From NCBI GenBank assembly GCA_003602285.1, contig QZVU01000008.1, forward strand, positions 62,001 through 126,000: 64,000 nucleotides of DNA, written 5' to 3'. A program made the translations under genes and the position numbers. Position 1 is the first letter of the stretch. Every line of letters starts with the position of its first letter. Under the pieces are notes generated by a model. The model did not search any database, had not been told where the DNA came from, and worked only from the letters and a program-made list of their open reading frames with translations. This stretch comes from Arthrobacter frigidicola (GTDB lineage Bacteria > Actinomycetota > Actinomycetes > Actinomycetales > Micrococcaceae). This document shows positions 53,896-62,217 of this stretch, piece after piece.

Positions 53896-54693
53896 ATGGT
53901 CTCCCGCATCCTTCGGACAGCAGCACAGGCTGTGCACGCGGTCCTCGCCGTGGTGGGTGTCGTGGGCACCGTTGTGACGATTGTGAAGTTCATAGAGTTC
54001 GTGAAGACTCTTCCGATCCCAGGGCACCTCCCCGGAGGCTCAGGCCAAGGCAACTTCTTCGCCGTCACGGGTGGGATGACCATCGCGCTGTTCGCAACGA
54101 TCGCCTTCATCACCGTGGCACGCGGCGGGCGCTGGGCGTACTGGCTGAGCGTTCCCATCTGGACCGTCGTGTACATGCTTTTCGACTACCTGCCCTTCTT
54201 CTTTACCCGCCTCATCCGGGGATTCCTCGGGCTGCCCATCAGCAAGTGGCCGGACATGGGAATCGTCGGCGCAGTCTGCACCGCAAGCATAGTGTTGGCG
54301 TTCGCCGCGTACGCCACGACACCACGCCGCGCCAGGGCGCCCGATGAGGCCGAGCATGCACTGGGGACACCGGGGGGGGGGGGGGTGAGCCGGCCCAATA
54401 GTGAGAGCCGACCCGACAATTCAATGGACGACCTGCAGCCGGATCATAAGGGCCAGCTCTGCCTCGGACTGAGCTGGCCCGCATCGCATCGAAGCGGGAC
54501 GATTTTTCGATCGTTCACTGTCGGTTTGCCGGAAGCTGTGTCTGGGTTTTCGTGGCGAGCTTGGTGTCGCTGCTCATGTCAGCGGCATATTGCACGATCA
54601 GGGAAACGATGGTCAGTCCGGGTGTGGTCAGAAGACACGCATTGTGGGGTGCAGCAACCCTGTTGCTGGGTTGGCTCAGGCGAACACCATTAG
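53896..54693 (+). CDS. Membrane protein (paralogue 2) with read-through tail after a poly-G tract
   Basis: Residues 1-115 are nearly identical to 18636-19121 and the DNA is almost the same. After residue 155 the frame enters a run of 14 G (54372-54385). With 13 G a TGA directly after the tract would be in frame and give 163 residues, close to the paralogue's 161. With 14 G the frame continues to 54693 and yields a 265-aa protein with an unrelated, low-quality tail. The tail is probably not selected. Confidence 0.6.
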   Translation: MVSRILRTAAQAVHAVLAVVGVVGTVVTIVKFIEFVKTLPIPGHLPGGSGQGNFFAVTGGMTIALFATIAFITVARGGRWAYWLSVPIWTVVYMLFDYLPFFFTRLIRGFLGLPISKWPDMGIVGAVCTASIVLAFAAYATTPRRARAPDEAEHALGTPGGGGVSRPNSESRPDNSMDDLQPDHKGQLCLGLSWPASHRSGTIFRSFTVGLPEAVSGFSWRAWCRCSCQRHIARSGKRWSVRVWSEDTHCGVQQPCCWVGSGEHH

Positions 54694-54870
54694 GAGATGA
54701 GCGTCGCGGGCGCCAAATTCTCCCCCGCGCCGCAAACAACGCCCCGAACACAATCCTCCGCTCACCGCCTTCCGCCATGGCCAGCCTGGTAGCCACGGCT
54801 GCGCTCGCCATCGGACACTGGTTCGACCACAAAGTCCGCAGCGGATATTGGCCGAACTGATCAGCAGACT

Positions 54871-54904
54871 AAAGCGCCCCACCTCTTCGGAGGTGGGGCG
54901 CTTT
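54871..54904. terminator. Terminator with UUCG-type tetraloop
   Basis: A perfect 15-bp stem (AAAGCGCCCCACCTC and complement) with a TTCG loop, and A/T tracts on both sides, is placed between convergent genes. Confidence 0.88.
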
Positions 54905-54922
54905 CGTCGTCTGTGGAGGATG

Positions 54923-55519
54923 TCAGCCGAGTATGACCCAGGTTCCGCACCGCTTGCTCTTGAAGTCCTGGCCGTTAGCGATGGTGACCGTGGGTTGACC
55001 ACCGGACACGTTGTCATTGGCGAGGATGTCGTCTCCGTTGGTCCCCGATGTGCTGATCTCCCAGTAGCAAGAACCCACAATGGCTCTGTCCGTGGTGTAA
55101 GTACCAGCTTCTACTGTGCGCCCCACTGTCCAAGAACCATCAGTGATGCTGCTCGCGGCTTTCGCAGTCTCAGCACCCTTCACCGCGTCTTCCCGCTTCT
55201 TTACGGCAGCCTCAGTAGCGGCTGCTTTGTCTTCACGTTTCTTCACCGCAGCTTCGGCTATCGCTAACTCGTCTTCGCGATCCTCGGCCGCCCGCAAGTC
55301 ACCTTCAAGCTCCTCATTCTTCTTTTGTGCTGCAGTAAGGCCAGTCGTCAGATCGTCGACCTTGGATTGCTTCGAGCGATTCTCGGACTCCAACGCGGCG
55401 TACTCTTCGCTCTTAGTCGGGTCCGTGATCGCGGAGCCGATTCCGGCGCCACCACCGAGCAAGACTAATGACAGGACGCCGGCGCCAGCCAGCTTGAGAT
55501 TCTTATTCATTTTCCCCAT
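54923..55519 (-). CDS. Membrane-anchored coiled-coil protein with a C-terminal GTY-type domain
   Basis: The 198-aa protein has a hydrophobic N-terminal segment (LAGAGVLSLVLLGGGAGIGS), a long coiled coil (about residues 35-115) with two near repeats of AAVKKRED and a C-terminal beta domain GSWTVGRTVEAGTYTTD...CYWEIS...SKRCGTW that recurs in actinobacterial exported proteins; its two Cys may pair. The start may be 55519 or 55510. It probably lies on the outer membrane face. Role is unknown. Confidence 0.78.
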   Translation of the reverse strand: MGKMNKNLKLAGAGVLSLVLLGGGAGIGSAITDPTKSEEYAALESENRSKQSKVDDLTTGLTAAQKKNEELEGDLRAAEDREDELAIAEAAVKKREDKAAATEAAVKKREDAVKGAETAKAASSITDGSWTVGRTVEAGTYTTDRAIVGSCYWEISTSGTNGDDILANDNVSGGQPTVTIANGQDFKSKRCGTWVILG

Positions 55520-56033
55520 ATTTCGATCGAGACCAACCGAGGAAGGCTAACACGTAACCTGACCGCGGACATCGGGCAGCGGTGTCATGGGTGGCGGCTA
55601 CGGTGGCGCCCATGGAGAACCGACCGAGACCAGGTTGGCACGGCATCTCACCTTCGCGGACAGGCACGTCCTGCCGATCTGCCTACCCGCACCCACTACT
55701 GGTGTCACGGAGACCACGGAAAACGCCCCACTCATCTGAGCGAACTCTGTAGACGCTGACGGCCACACGCAGACGGTGAAGTGCTTTGCGATGGCGTGGA
55801 CCAAGGAACTCGTGCGGGTGCAGTGGATCGGCACTCCAAGCCACGGCACGCGGAGGTGAAGGCTTGGTCATCTAGTCGAGGACCAGCCCGTTTCGGGAGG
55901 GGCTGGGACAGGTGATGCTCATGTGTGCGGGGCCGACAACAATCCTCCCCGCAGCCGGATAGGATGACTTCGCTGCGCGGCGCCCCTATCCCGGGCCCTG
56001 AACCGCAGCTCTGACTATTCTGCTGGGGGAACC
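55520..56033. other. Intergenic stretch
   Basis: Short frames with some protein-like composition (for example LARHLTFADRHVLP and VRVQWIGTPSHG on the plus strand) are broken by stops. They may be old gene relics; nothing is recognised. Confidence 0.3.
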
Positions 56034-56498
56034 GTGAAGCCAATGCCTGCTTATGCCCTGTTTGCTGCCGCCGTATTGGCCTTGAGCGGGTGCAGCAGCC
56101 CGGCTGAATTTGCTGAGAGCCCGGCATCAGCATCTCCGTCGGCGGAAGCCGTTTCGGAGCCGGCCCCGACCAAGACCTATGAGCGGTCGACAGTGCCGCT
56201 GGAGGACAGCTGCGTGGAGCTGTTCAAGATTGACGGCGGCCTCGTCGTTGAGGCGTCTGTGTTCCTCACTGAATCGGAGGACCGCAGCGGGAAGACAGCC
56301 GACAAGGCTAGCGAGATCTTCACCGCGCTTGGTGAAGTGGCCGCCACAGCCGAAGACGAACTTGTTGAGCCCCTGGAAACAATGCAGGTGCCCTTCCAGG
56401 ATTTCATCCAGACCATGGAGGGCGATGAGACCTGGGTATTCGATGACGAGGCCTTCACGGACTCCACGCACCCACCCTTCCCGCATTGTGATGAGTGA
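56034..56498 (+). CDS. Putative lipoprotein
   Basis: The 154-aa product has a lipobox LSGC (Cys 20) after AYALFAAAVLALSG, an Ala/Ser/Pro linker and a helical acidic domain (LEDSCVELFKIDGGLVVEAS, TADKASEIFTALGEVAATAE), plus a second cysteine near the C-terminus (FPHCDE). GTG at 56034 has GGGGGAACC just upstream. It overlaps the following membrane-protein gene by 8 nt. Function is unknown. Confidence 0.75.
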   Translation: MKPMPAYALFAAAVLALSGCSSPAEFAESPASASPSAEAVSEPAPTKTYERSTVPLEDSCVELFKIDGGLVVEASVFLTESEDRSGKTADKASEIFTALGEVAATAEDELVEPLETMQVPFQDFIQTMEGDETWVFDDEAFTDSTHPPFPHCDE

Positions 56499-57198
56499 AA
56501 TGAATCGAGATTCCAGTCCCCCAGCCGCCGGTTCAGGCCAGGGCAAAGTTTCGTCAGAGACGTTACATCGACCGTGGGTCGTATGTAGCGCGCTCCTTCA
56601 AAGTGTCGGCATGCTGATGTTCCTCGGGCAGCAGGATACTCAGCGGGTGGAACTGAACCTTGCGCTCATCTACCTCCTCACACATATCGGCGTCGGTCTA
56701 GCAACCCTTGGCATCAGGCCGTCCCCTAAATCGCTGGTCATGCTTGTTACTCCGGGAGTCCTGTTCGCAGTTATCTGGGTGGGCGGGGGATTTTTTTGGG
56801 CGGTAGCGTGGATTTTGGGACTTACCGCCTGGGGGCTTCTCAGCGGAGAGGCTTCAGGCCCGCGGCCCGACCATTATGCTAGGGGATTTGCCTGGTTTAC
56901 GCTCGGTCTTATTGGGGCCGCACTGTTGCTTCTCCTGACCGTCTTCGTACCCAATATCGCGGCTTACATTTTGGCTGTCATCCCAGTTATAAAGCTGCTG
57001 CTCGGTGTTTATAGCGACAACCGGTTTCAAGGTTTATGCGAAATAAGTCTCGGTGCGGCCCTTTTGGTCTTGATCTTTGTACACGGCGGAGCGTTGGGGG
57101 CACAGGAGGTATCCGCGGCCGGCGTCGCCGCTACGGCCGGTATTGGTCTGGTGTGGGTAAGTCGCAATTTAGGCCGCACGACTGATCCCTGGTGGTGA
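56491..57198 (+). CDS. Polytopic membrane protein of unknown function
   Basis: The 235-aa protein has about seven predicted helices, including VMLVTPGVLFAVIWVGGGFF, FAWFTLGLIGAALLLLLTVF and ISLGAALLVLIFVHGGALGA. It starts at ATG 56491 inside the end of the lipoprotein gene, so the two are translationally coupled. The longer upstream frame is out of frame with the lipoprotein and not real. No family is recognised. Confidence 0.72.
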   Translation: MSEMNRDSSPPAAGSGQGKVSSETLHRPWVVCSALLQSVGMLMFLGQQDTQRVELNLALIYLLTHIGVGLATLGIRPSPKSLVMLVTPGVLFAVIWVGGGFFWAVAWILGLTAWGLLSGEASGPRPDHYARGFAWFTLGLIGAALLLLLTVFVPNIAAYILAVIPVIKLLLGVYSDNRFQGLCEISLGAALLVLIFVHGGALGAQEVSAAGVAATAGIGLVWVSRNLGRTTDPWW

Positions 57199-57254
57199 TG
57201 ATGGCGCCCACGCCCGGCCGGTCAGCGGCCTGTCCGCCCACCTGTGTGGAACCT

Positions 57255-57362
57255 TGGCGGCCGGGGTGTGTGGACAGTGTCCACACCCCCGACTTCGTTC
57301 CGCCCGGACCCTCCCCCAGATAGGCACGCCGCCCCATTTACTGGCTGCGGCGCTTCTTTTCA
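57255..57362 (+). repeat. Partial dispersed repeat (palindrome and terminator part)
   Basis: Only the 3' part of the repeat is present: the perfect palindrome GTGTGGACAGTGTCCACAC (57268-57286, central G) and a decayed GGCTGCGGCGCTTCTTTT hairpin end, downstream of the membrane protein gene. Confidence 0.75.
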
Positions 57363-57407
57363 GGGCCAGGCGAACTTGTCGGATCGGGCGACTTCATCCC
57401 CCAGAGA

Positions 57408-58262
57408 TCACCATCCCGGGTACGCGGTGGAGGTAAAGAAGGCAAGCATGCGTAAGAAGCGTTCCTCTGAGACTCCTTCGAGGGTGAGGGAAAACAGGTC
57501 TTTTCGCCGGCCGGTCAGTTTACGGGCGAGCGCCTGATCGTCAGGGTTCCGTTTGAGAATGTACTTGGCGAAACCGGGAGACATCCATCTCAGGTGCCGG
57601 GTCCGCTCCTCGATCTCATCACCCCTTGAATAGCCAGTCGTCTCGAGGTTCCGTGTGGCGTACTCGTACTGGGTCGAATGCAGCGCCTGGCTCACGAGCA
57701 GCAGCCGTCCGATTTTTGCCCCGGAGTGGAGGCGGTCCGCGGTTTCGGTCAGACCTGTCGGCGCCTTAAGTCCCAAGGCCTCCCACGTGAGGCGGATGAT
57801 CTTCGGGTCAGCGGGTCGGAAGGTGAGGTAATCCCGGATGTACCGCTCATCCACGTAGTAGTGCCGGTAGGTTGCGAGGAAACCCTGCAAGCCATGCTGG
57901 TGGCTCTGGGGGATGAAGCCGGCGGTCCCGATCCTGCTGTCCAGAGAGTGCGCCTTGGCGAAGGGACCACCCTGATTCAAGTCTGTTAGGAACGCTTCAA
58001 GGATGTCCAAAGAGAACGTGGAGAAGTAGTTGATGCCCTGTTCAAGCCGCTCGCGGTCCAGGGCCTGCATCATCCCTAGGTGTTCCTCCGCTTGCCTGAA
58101 GTGCTCCTCCGTCAGCCCCAGCGCCGCCCGTCGCTCCGGAGAAATAGCCGCGCGCTGCTCAGCGTCGAGCTCTGCCTTCATCCGGACGCGGATCTCGAAA
58201 TCCCGGCGTGCGCGTTCGGCAAGTTCCGTCATGATCGCCACCCTGGACGCTTCGTTCCCCAT
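57408..58262 (-). CDS. Hypothetical protein of about 284 residues
   Basis: A mostly helical, charged protein with TELAERARRDFEIRVRMKAE, EQGINYFSTFSLDILEAFLT, FLATYRHYYVDERYIRDYLT and a C-terminal RFLRMLAFFTSTAYPGW. No signal peptide or membrane helix is present, so it is probably cytosolic. Its TTGGAGC-ATG start is good. No family is recognised. It is convergent with the membrane-protein gene, with a repeat fragment between. Confidence 0.72.
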   Translation of the reverse strand: MGNEASRVAIMTELAERARRDFEIRVRMKAELDAEQRAAISPERRAALGLTEEHFRQAEEHLGMMQALDRERLEQGINYFSTFSLDILEAFLTDLNQGGPFAKAHSLDSRIGTAGFIPQSHQHGLQGFLATYRHYYVDERYIRDYLTFRPADPKIIRLTWEALGLKAPTGLTETADRLHSGAKIGRLLLVSQALHSTQYEYATRNLETTGYSRGDEIEERTRHLRWMSPGFAKYILKRNPDDQALARKLTGRRKDLFSLTLEGVSEERFLRMLAFFTSTAYPGW

Positions 58263-58548
58263 GCTCCAAGGCTAAGGGAGAAGCACGGCCGAAAGGTGCC
58301 ACTGCGGCCGCGTCAGTTGGTCGCTGGTGTCTGGCAGGTAACCGACACGGGAAGACTCACCTCGAGTGAGCGGGGAACGTGCATGGCCTCCTCCTTGGAG
58401 TTGCGGATATCACCGCTACCGGGTGGGCCCAGGACGCGCGGTTCAGGCGGACCGTCTTCCGTTCTTGGCTGCCCAAGAACCAGCAGACCGGGTTCGGCGG
58501 TCCCAGCGGCTACGCTTCGAATACAAGCAGAACTTCGATGGGGGAACA

Positions 58549-58704
58549 ATGGCTGGCGTAGGTTTCATTTTCTTGATTCTGGTGTGGGTCGGTGCAGCAG
58601 CAGCGCTCTACTGGATCATCCGCCTTGGCGTGAAACACGGCCTGCGGTCCTACTCTGCCGAGGCCGACGGGGCCCCCGTCCCGAAGGCGGGCCCTACCAT
58701 CTGA
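58549..58704 (+). CDS. Very small membrane protein
   Basis: A 51-codon frame with GGGGGAA upstream of ATG encodes one transmembrane helix (GVGFIFLILVWVGAAAALYW) and a short charged C-terminus. It resembles small single-helix proteins of actinobacteria. Confidence 0.55.
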   Translation: MAGVGFIFLILVWVGAAAALYWIIRLGVKHGLRSYSAEADGAPVPKAGPTI

Positions 58705-58969
58705 CACGGGCCGGGGCGGGGGAACTTCGCCTCATGGTTGCCGCTTCTGATCATGATGACTTGGCCGCTGCATCTAGGGATCTGGAGTCGGCAATACCAG
58801 GACCGGACCCAGCCACCGGGGTTCCGTGAAGGAGCGGCTCACACGTGCTCATCGGCCCTGGCTAAATACCGGGTAAGCCGAGCGCTGATCGACTGGTGCA
58901 TTGGGGTGTACTCAACGCAACACCTGACAGGGCATCGGCCCTCGCGATCTCGTGGTGATCTGGGATCTA

Positions 58970-59785
58970 GTTGGGGTCAGAGAACCCTAGCCATAGTCAT
59001 GTAGCTACACCCCCACTCCCCCATGACTTAGTAAGAACGCCCAAACCGGGCTTCGCGACAGAAAGGACCCGCCCCCCAGGAAAACCCCAAAACAGCCACC
59101 AGAACCGGCACCCGGACCGCAGAATTGCGCCGGCTGTCCACAGTCAAAGAGCAAAAGGGCCTCTGACTAGGGGAAACATGTGCCCGAAGTGGGACTCGAA
59201 CCGGACTCCAGCCCTTGCAAACACTGGGCTCCCCAGGAAACCTGCGCAATCCGGCCCAGTCCGACCGATGTACGACCCGATCCGAAGCCCCAGGTGTGGA
59301 CACTGTCCACACCCCCGCTGTTCCCTATCAGAGGCCTTCCCCAAGACTGCCGCACCCCGCACTGACAGGGTGCGGCGCTTCTTCGCCGTGAACAACCCGA
59401 TCCTGCCGAAGCGATTCAACCGCGGCCATGACCGGGTGGTGCCCGCGCTCGTTACCGAGTCCCGGGCACGCCGCACGACACGCACAGTCTCCAGACTCTC
59501 CATCACGATGTCGCCTCCCCTCACACCATTCATGATCCGACCGGCCGACAGCTGCATGACCGTTTCTCTCGCTCCGCCAAATCGGCAAGGTGCCATCCCG
59601 ACGCTTGAGACGCGCTGCCCAAACTGTGCCGATATCGGTGATCACTTCGGGTGAAGCTTTCCCTGCATGATGGACAGCTCGACCCCTTTACCGTCCCTGG
59701 TCCGGGTGATCGAACGCAGGACACCGTGCGGGGTGAAACGCAGGAAAGGGAAGCACAGGCGCAGCCGGCCTGCGCCGACGAGGAC
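58970..59785 (+). repeat. Dispersed repeat, copy F (longest)
   Basis: Carries the 5' block, the AGTCAAAG hairpin, the T-arm-like block (59180-59207), the perfect palindrome (59294-59312), the terminator-like hairpin (59349-59376) and the extension shared with copy D. Its end (CAGGCGCAGCCGGCCTGCGC, near 59755) matches the end of copy A, so A is an internally deleted form of F. Confidence 0.87.
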
Positions 59786-59805
59786 TGGACTGACCAACTG
59801 GCCGG
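59642..59805 (-). pseudogene. Small protein tail at the edge of repeat F
   Basis: The minus strand reads LRLCFPFLRFTPHGVLRSIT then RTRDGKGVELSIMQGKLHPK and stops at 59642. Copy D keeps the same C-terminal tail (VELTIMQGNLHPK). It looks like a conserved short coding end, but no start or family is identified. Confidence 0.4.
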
Positions 59806-59810
59806 GCTGG

Positions 59811-60146
59811 TCAGGATCGCATGAAACGCGCTATCGCGTCCGATGCTTCCTGAATCTTGGCTTGGCCGGCCTCGGGGCTAAGCTGAGCTGCCTCCAGCAC
59901 ACAATGCTTCATGTGGTCATCGAGCAGTCCCAGCGCGACGCCGCGAAGCGCGGCCGTGAGCGCTGAAATCTGAGTGAGGATATCAATGCAGTACTGCTCC
60001 TCGTCGACCATGCGCGCAACGCCTCGAGCCTGGCCCTCAATCCGCTTCAGGCGCGATAGGTAGCGGTCCTTGTCCGTGATGTAGCCGTGGGTCGGGAGGG
60101 AGTCCGCGTCAGAGGTCTCCAGCGGCTGCGTTTCTCGGGTGGTCAT
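59811..60146 (-). CDS. csoR: CsoR-type copper-sensing repressor
   Basis: The 111-aa protein has the CsoR/RcnR fold (YLSRLKRIEGQARGVARMVD) and the copper-binding triad Cys 53 (QYCIDIL), His 78 and Cys 82 (DDHMKHC). The Cys-His spacing of 25 and His-Cys spacing of 4 match CsoR. AGAAGGACATGC precedes the ATG. Cu(I) binding would release operators of the TACCC...GGGTA type, two of which lie downstream at 60443 and 60535, before the metal-binding protein gene. Confidence 0.93.
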   Translation of the reverse strand: MTTRETQPLETSDADSLPTHGYITDKDRYLSRLKRIEGQARGVARMVDEEQYCIDILTQISALTAALRGVALGLLDDHMKHCVLEAAQLSPEAGQAKIQEASDAIARFMRS

Positions 60147-60442
60147 GCATGTCCTTCTGGCGTCATTGAGGTTGCTCTTCCCCACAAAGGGGAATCATGG
60201 TCCTGAACGGAGTGGAAGACGGTGCGGGCCGCGCATCGAAGGAGGAACCGACCGTCCAACGCGCTGCTGCCGTCACCCGAGCTTCGTATGGTGGAAGCCT
60301 TTCCCCATGCCGGCAGGAAGCCGTTGATGGGATTGTTTAGCGGGTGGAATCGGCAGGTGCCCTGCTCACCAGGTGCCCCTACTCGGGATGCCCGTTTCCT
60401 ACGACCGGCATCCATGTTCCCCAGCAAAACCGCCTTTACGGT

Positions 60443-60457
60443 TACCCCCTAAGGGTA
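60443..60457. promoter_or_regulatory. CsoR-type operator 1
   Basis: TACCCCCTAAGGGTA, a dyad of the TACCC/GGGTA type bound by CsoR repressors. Confidence 0.7.
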
Positions 60458-60534
60458 AAGCGAGGAAGTGTCAAATTCAACTCGGTGATGCGGTCACTTG
60501 TTAGTGAAGCCTCGAAGTCCGTTACCGCCGGAAA

Positions 60535-60548
60535 TACCCCGGGGGGTA
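60535..60548. promoter_or_regulatory. CsoR-type operator 2
   Basis: TACCCCGGGGGGTA, about 110 nt before the start of the metal-binding protein gene. A TATAGT-like -10 lies next to it. Confidence 0.72.
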
Positions 60549-60657
60549 CATCGTTATAGTGATGGACAGACCCCCGAAGGGCGCCGGTTTAAGGAACAGG
60601 ACCCTGTCGGCGGATTGCTCCTTCACATCAGAGCTGACAACGAAAGGTGGGAACGAC

Positions 60658-61467
60658 ATGACCAAGGAACTCGGTCACACAAACCACGAAGGCCACAGCC
60701 ATCAAGGACAGAGTGGCGGGCAGGATGCCGGCCATGGCAGTACCCAGCCCGGCGGAGTGCTCGTGTCCGAGCATGGCTACACTCTCGAGCTGGACGCCCC
60801 GATCCTGGGCAGCGGTTCGCAGACGGTGAGCTTCAGGATCATCGGACCCGACGGGCAGCCGGTCACCGAGTACCAGGACGTGCATGAGAGGGAACTGCAC
60901 CTGATCGTCGTCCGTCGCGACATGGCCCACTTCCAGCACGTACATCCGGTGAGGGACGCTTCCGGAACCTGGAGCATCGACGTAGGCCTGGACCCCGGAG
61001 TCTGGAGGATCTTCGCCGACTTCCACCCTTCCGGGCACGGCCAGCCGATGACCCTGGGTATCGATGCCTCCGTCGGCGGCACGTATGAGCCGCAGCAGCT
61101 GCCCGCAGCGGACGGGACGGTTCAGGTGGGCACCTACACCGTGGCACTCGAGGGCGAGCTCGTGGCAGGCGTAGCCACAGAACTGACGTTCACCGTCAGC
61201 AGAAACGGCCGGCCCGTAACCGACCTCCAGCCCTATCTAGGTGCTTTCGGTCATCTGGTGGCGCTGCGAGGAGGCGACCTGGCCTACCTTCACGTTCACC
61301 CGGAGGGCGGCCCGGGCGACGGGCAGACGAAGCCAGGACCGAGGGTTTCGTTCTTCGCTGTCGCTCCATCGGCCGGTACCTACCGCCTCCACCTGGACTT
61401 CCAGCACGGGGACACCGTCCGGACAGCACAGTTCACCGTCCATGCGACCGCAGCGGCCACATCCTGA
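60658..61467 (+). CDS. His-rich metal-associated protein, probable copper-handling factor
   Basis: The 269-aa protein has a His-rich N-terminus (GHTNHEGHSHQGQ, DAGHG) and two similar beta modules, the first with LHLIVVRRDMAHFQHVHP and the second with HLVALRGGDLAYLHVHP. No signal peptide or helix is visible, so it may be cytosolic or exported by another route. It lies behind two CsoR-type sites and is divergent from csoR, which points to copper. The ATG follows AAAGG. The exact function is unknown. Confidence 0.78.
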   Translation: MTKELGHTNHEGHSHQGQSGGQDAGHGSTQPGGVLVSEHGYTLELDAPILGSGSQTVSFRIIGPDGQPVTEYQDVHERELHLIVVRRDMAHFQHVHPVRDASGTWSIDVGLDPGVWRIFADFHPSGHGQPMTLGIDASVGGTYEPQQLPAADGTVQVGTYTVALEGELVAGVATELTFTVSRNGRPVTDLQPYLGAFGHLVALRGGDLAYLHVHPEGGPGDGQTKPGPRVSFFAVAPSAGTYRLHLDFQHGDTVRTAQFTVHATAAATS

Positions 61468-61623
61468 TGTAATCACGACCCGCCCGGCGCACCGGACGGC
61501 CTAGCAAACCGGAGCGCCCGACAGGCATCGGCTGGACCAGGCCGCCGCCATCGGCCCGCCGATGTCCCTCCGCCTTACAGCACCTTCATCCCCTTGCACA
61601 TTCCGCCAAAGGATCGGATCACG

Positions 61624-62163
61624 ATGCCTCGCTTCGCTCCACTGACTCCCCGGACAGCAACGGGTGCCTCCCGCGACCTTCTGACCGACCTGGTATCCCG
61701 GCAAGGCCCGATCGGCGACATGGTCGCAACCATGGCGCACTCCCCTGCCGTGCTGACCGGCTACCTGCAGCTCAGCCGTGCCATGAAGCGGGCCAAGCTC
61801 AGCCGGAAGGTCAGCGAATTGGTCTCGATCGCCGTCCAAACCCAGCAAGGATGCGGCCTGTGCCTGGAATCGCACATCAGCGCAGCTTCCGCGCGCCGGA
61901 TCGACGACGAGGAAATCGATCGCGCCCGGGTCGGAACGTCGGCGGACTCCGGTGGGGCCGGGATGATCGGCCTGGGGCTCCAAATTTATCGAGAGCCGAC
62001 GTCCATCACCGACGAGCAGATCCTCGCCCTGTACGACCACGGCTACAGCGACCGCGAGATCACCGACGTCGTCGGCGTCGTGTCATTGAACATCCTCACG
62101 GGAGCGTTCAACCTCGTTGCCGGTCTAACCCCGCAGCACGCCTCCTCCGGCCGTAGGCCCTGA
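61624..62163 (+). CDS. AhpD/carboxymuconolactone decarboxylase family protein
   Basis: The 179-aa helical protein has the AhpD-type active-site pattern with Cys 77, Cys 80 and His 84 (GCGLCLESH). These proteins act as alkylhydroperoxidase partners or as decarboxylases, and the CxxC-H pattern favours the antioxidant role. It lies between the copper-associated gene and an MFS gene, 54 nt before the latter. Copper stress generates peroxides, which would fit. Confidence 0.87.
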   Translation: MPRFAPLTPRTATGASRDLLTDLVSRQGPIGDMVATMAHSPAVLTGYLQLSRAMKRAKLSRKVSELVSIAVQTQQGCGLCLESHISAASARRIDDEEIDRARVGTSADSGGAGMIGLGLQIYREPTSITDEQILALYDHGYSDREITDVVGVVSLNILTGAFNLVAGLTPQHASSGRRP

Positions 62164-62217
62164 ATGCCGGTTCGGTTGCAAATACCAGTCGAACCACGCA
62201 CGGAAAGGAACGGGGCT

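Noticed and set aside
54552-54860. 102-codon plus-strand frame before the UUCG terminator
   Set aside because: Mixed composition, no ribosome site and overlap with the read-through tail of the preceding frame.
7778-59785. CRISPR array
   Set aside because: The repeats are hundreds of bases long, kilobases apart and hold no regular spacers; no cas genes are present.
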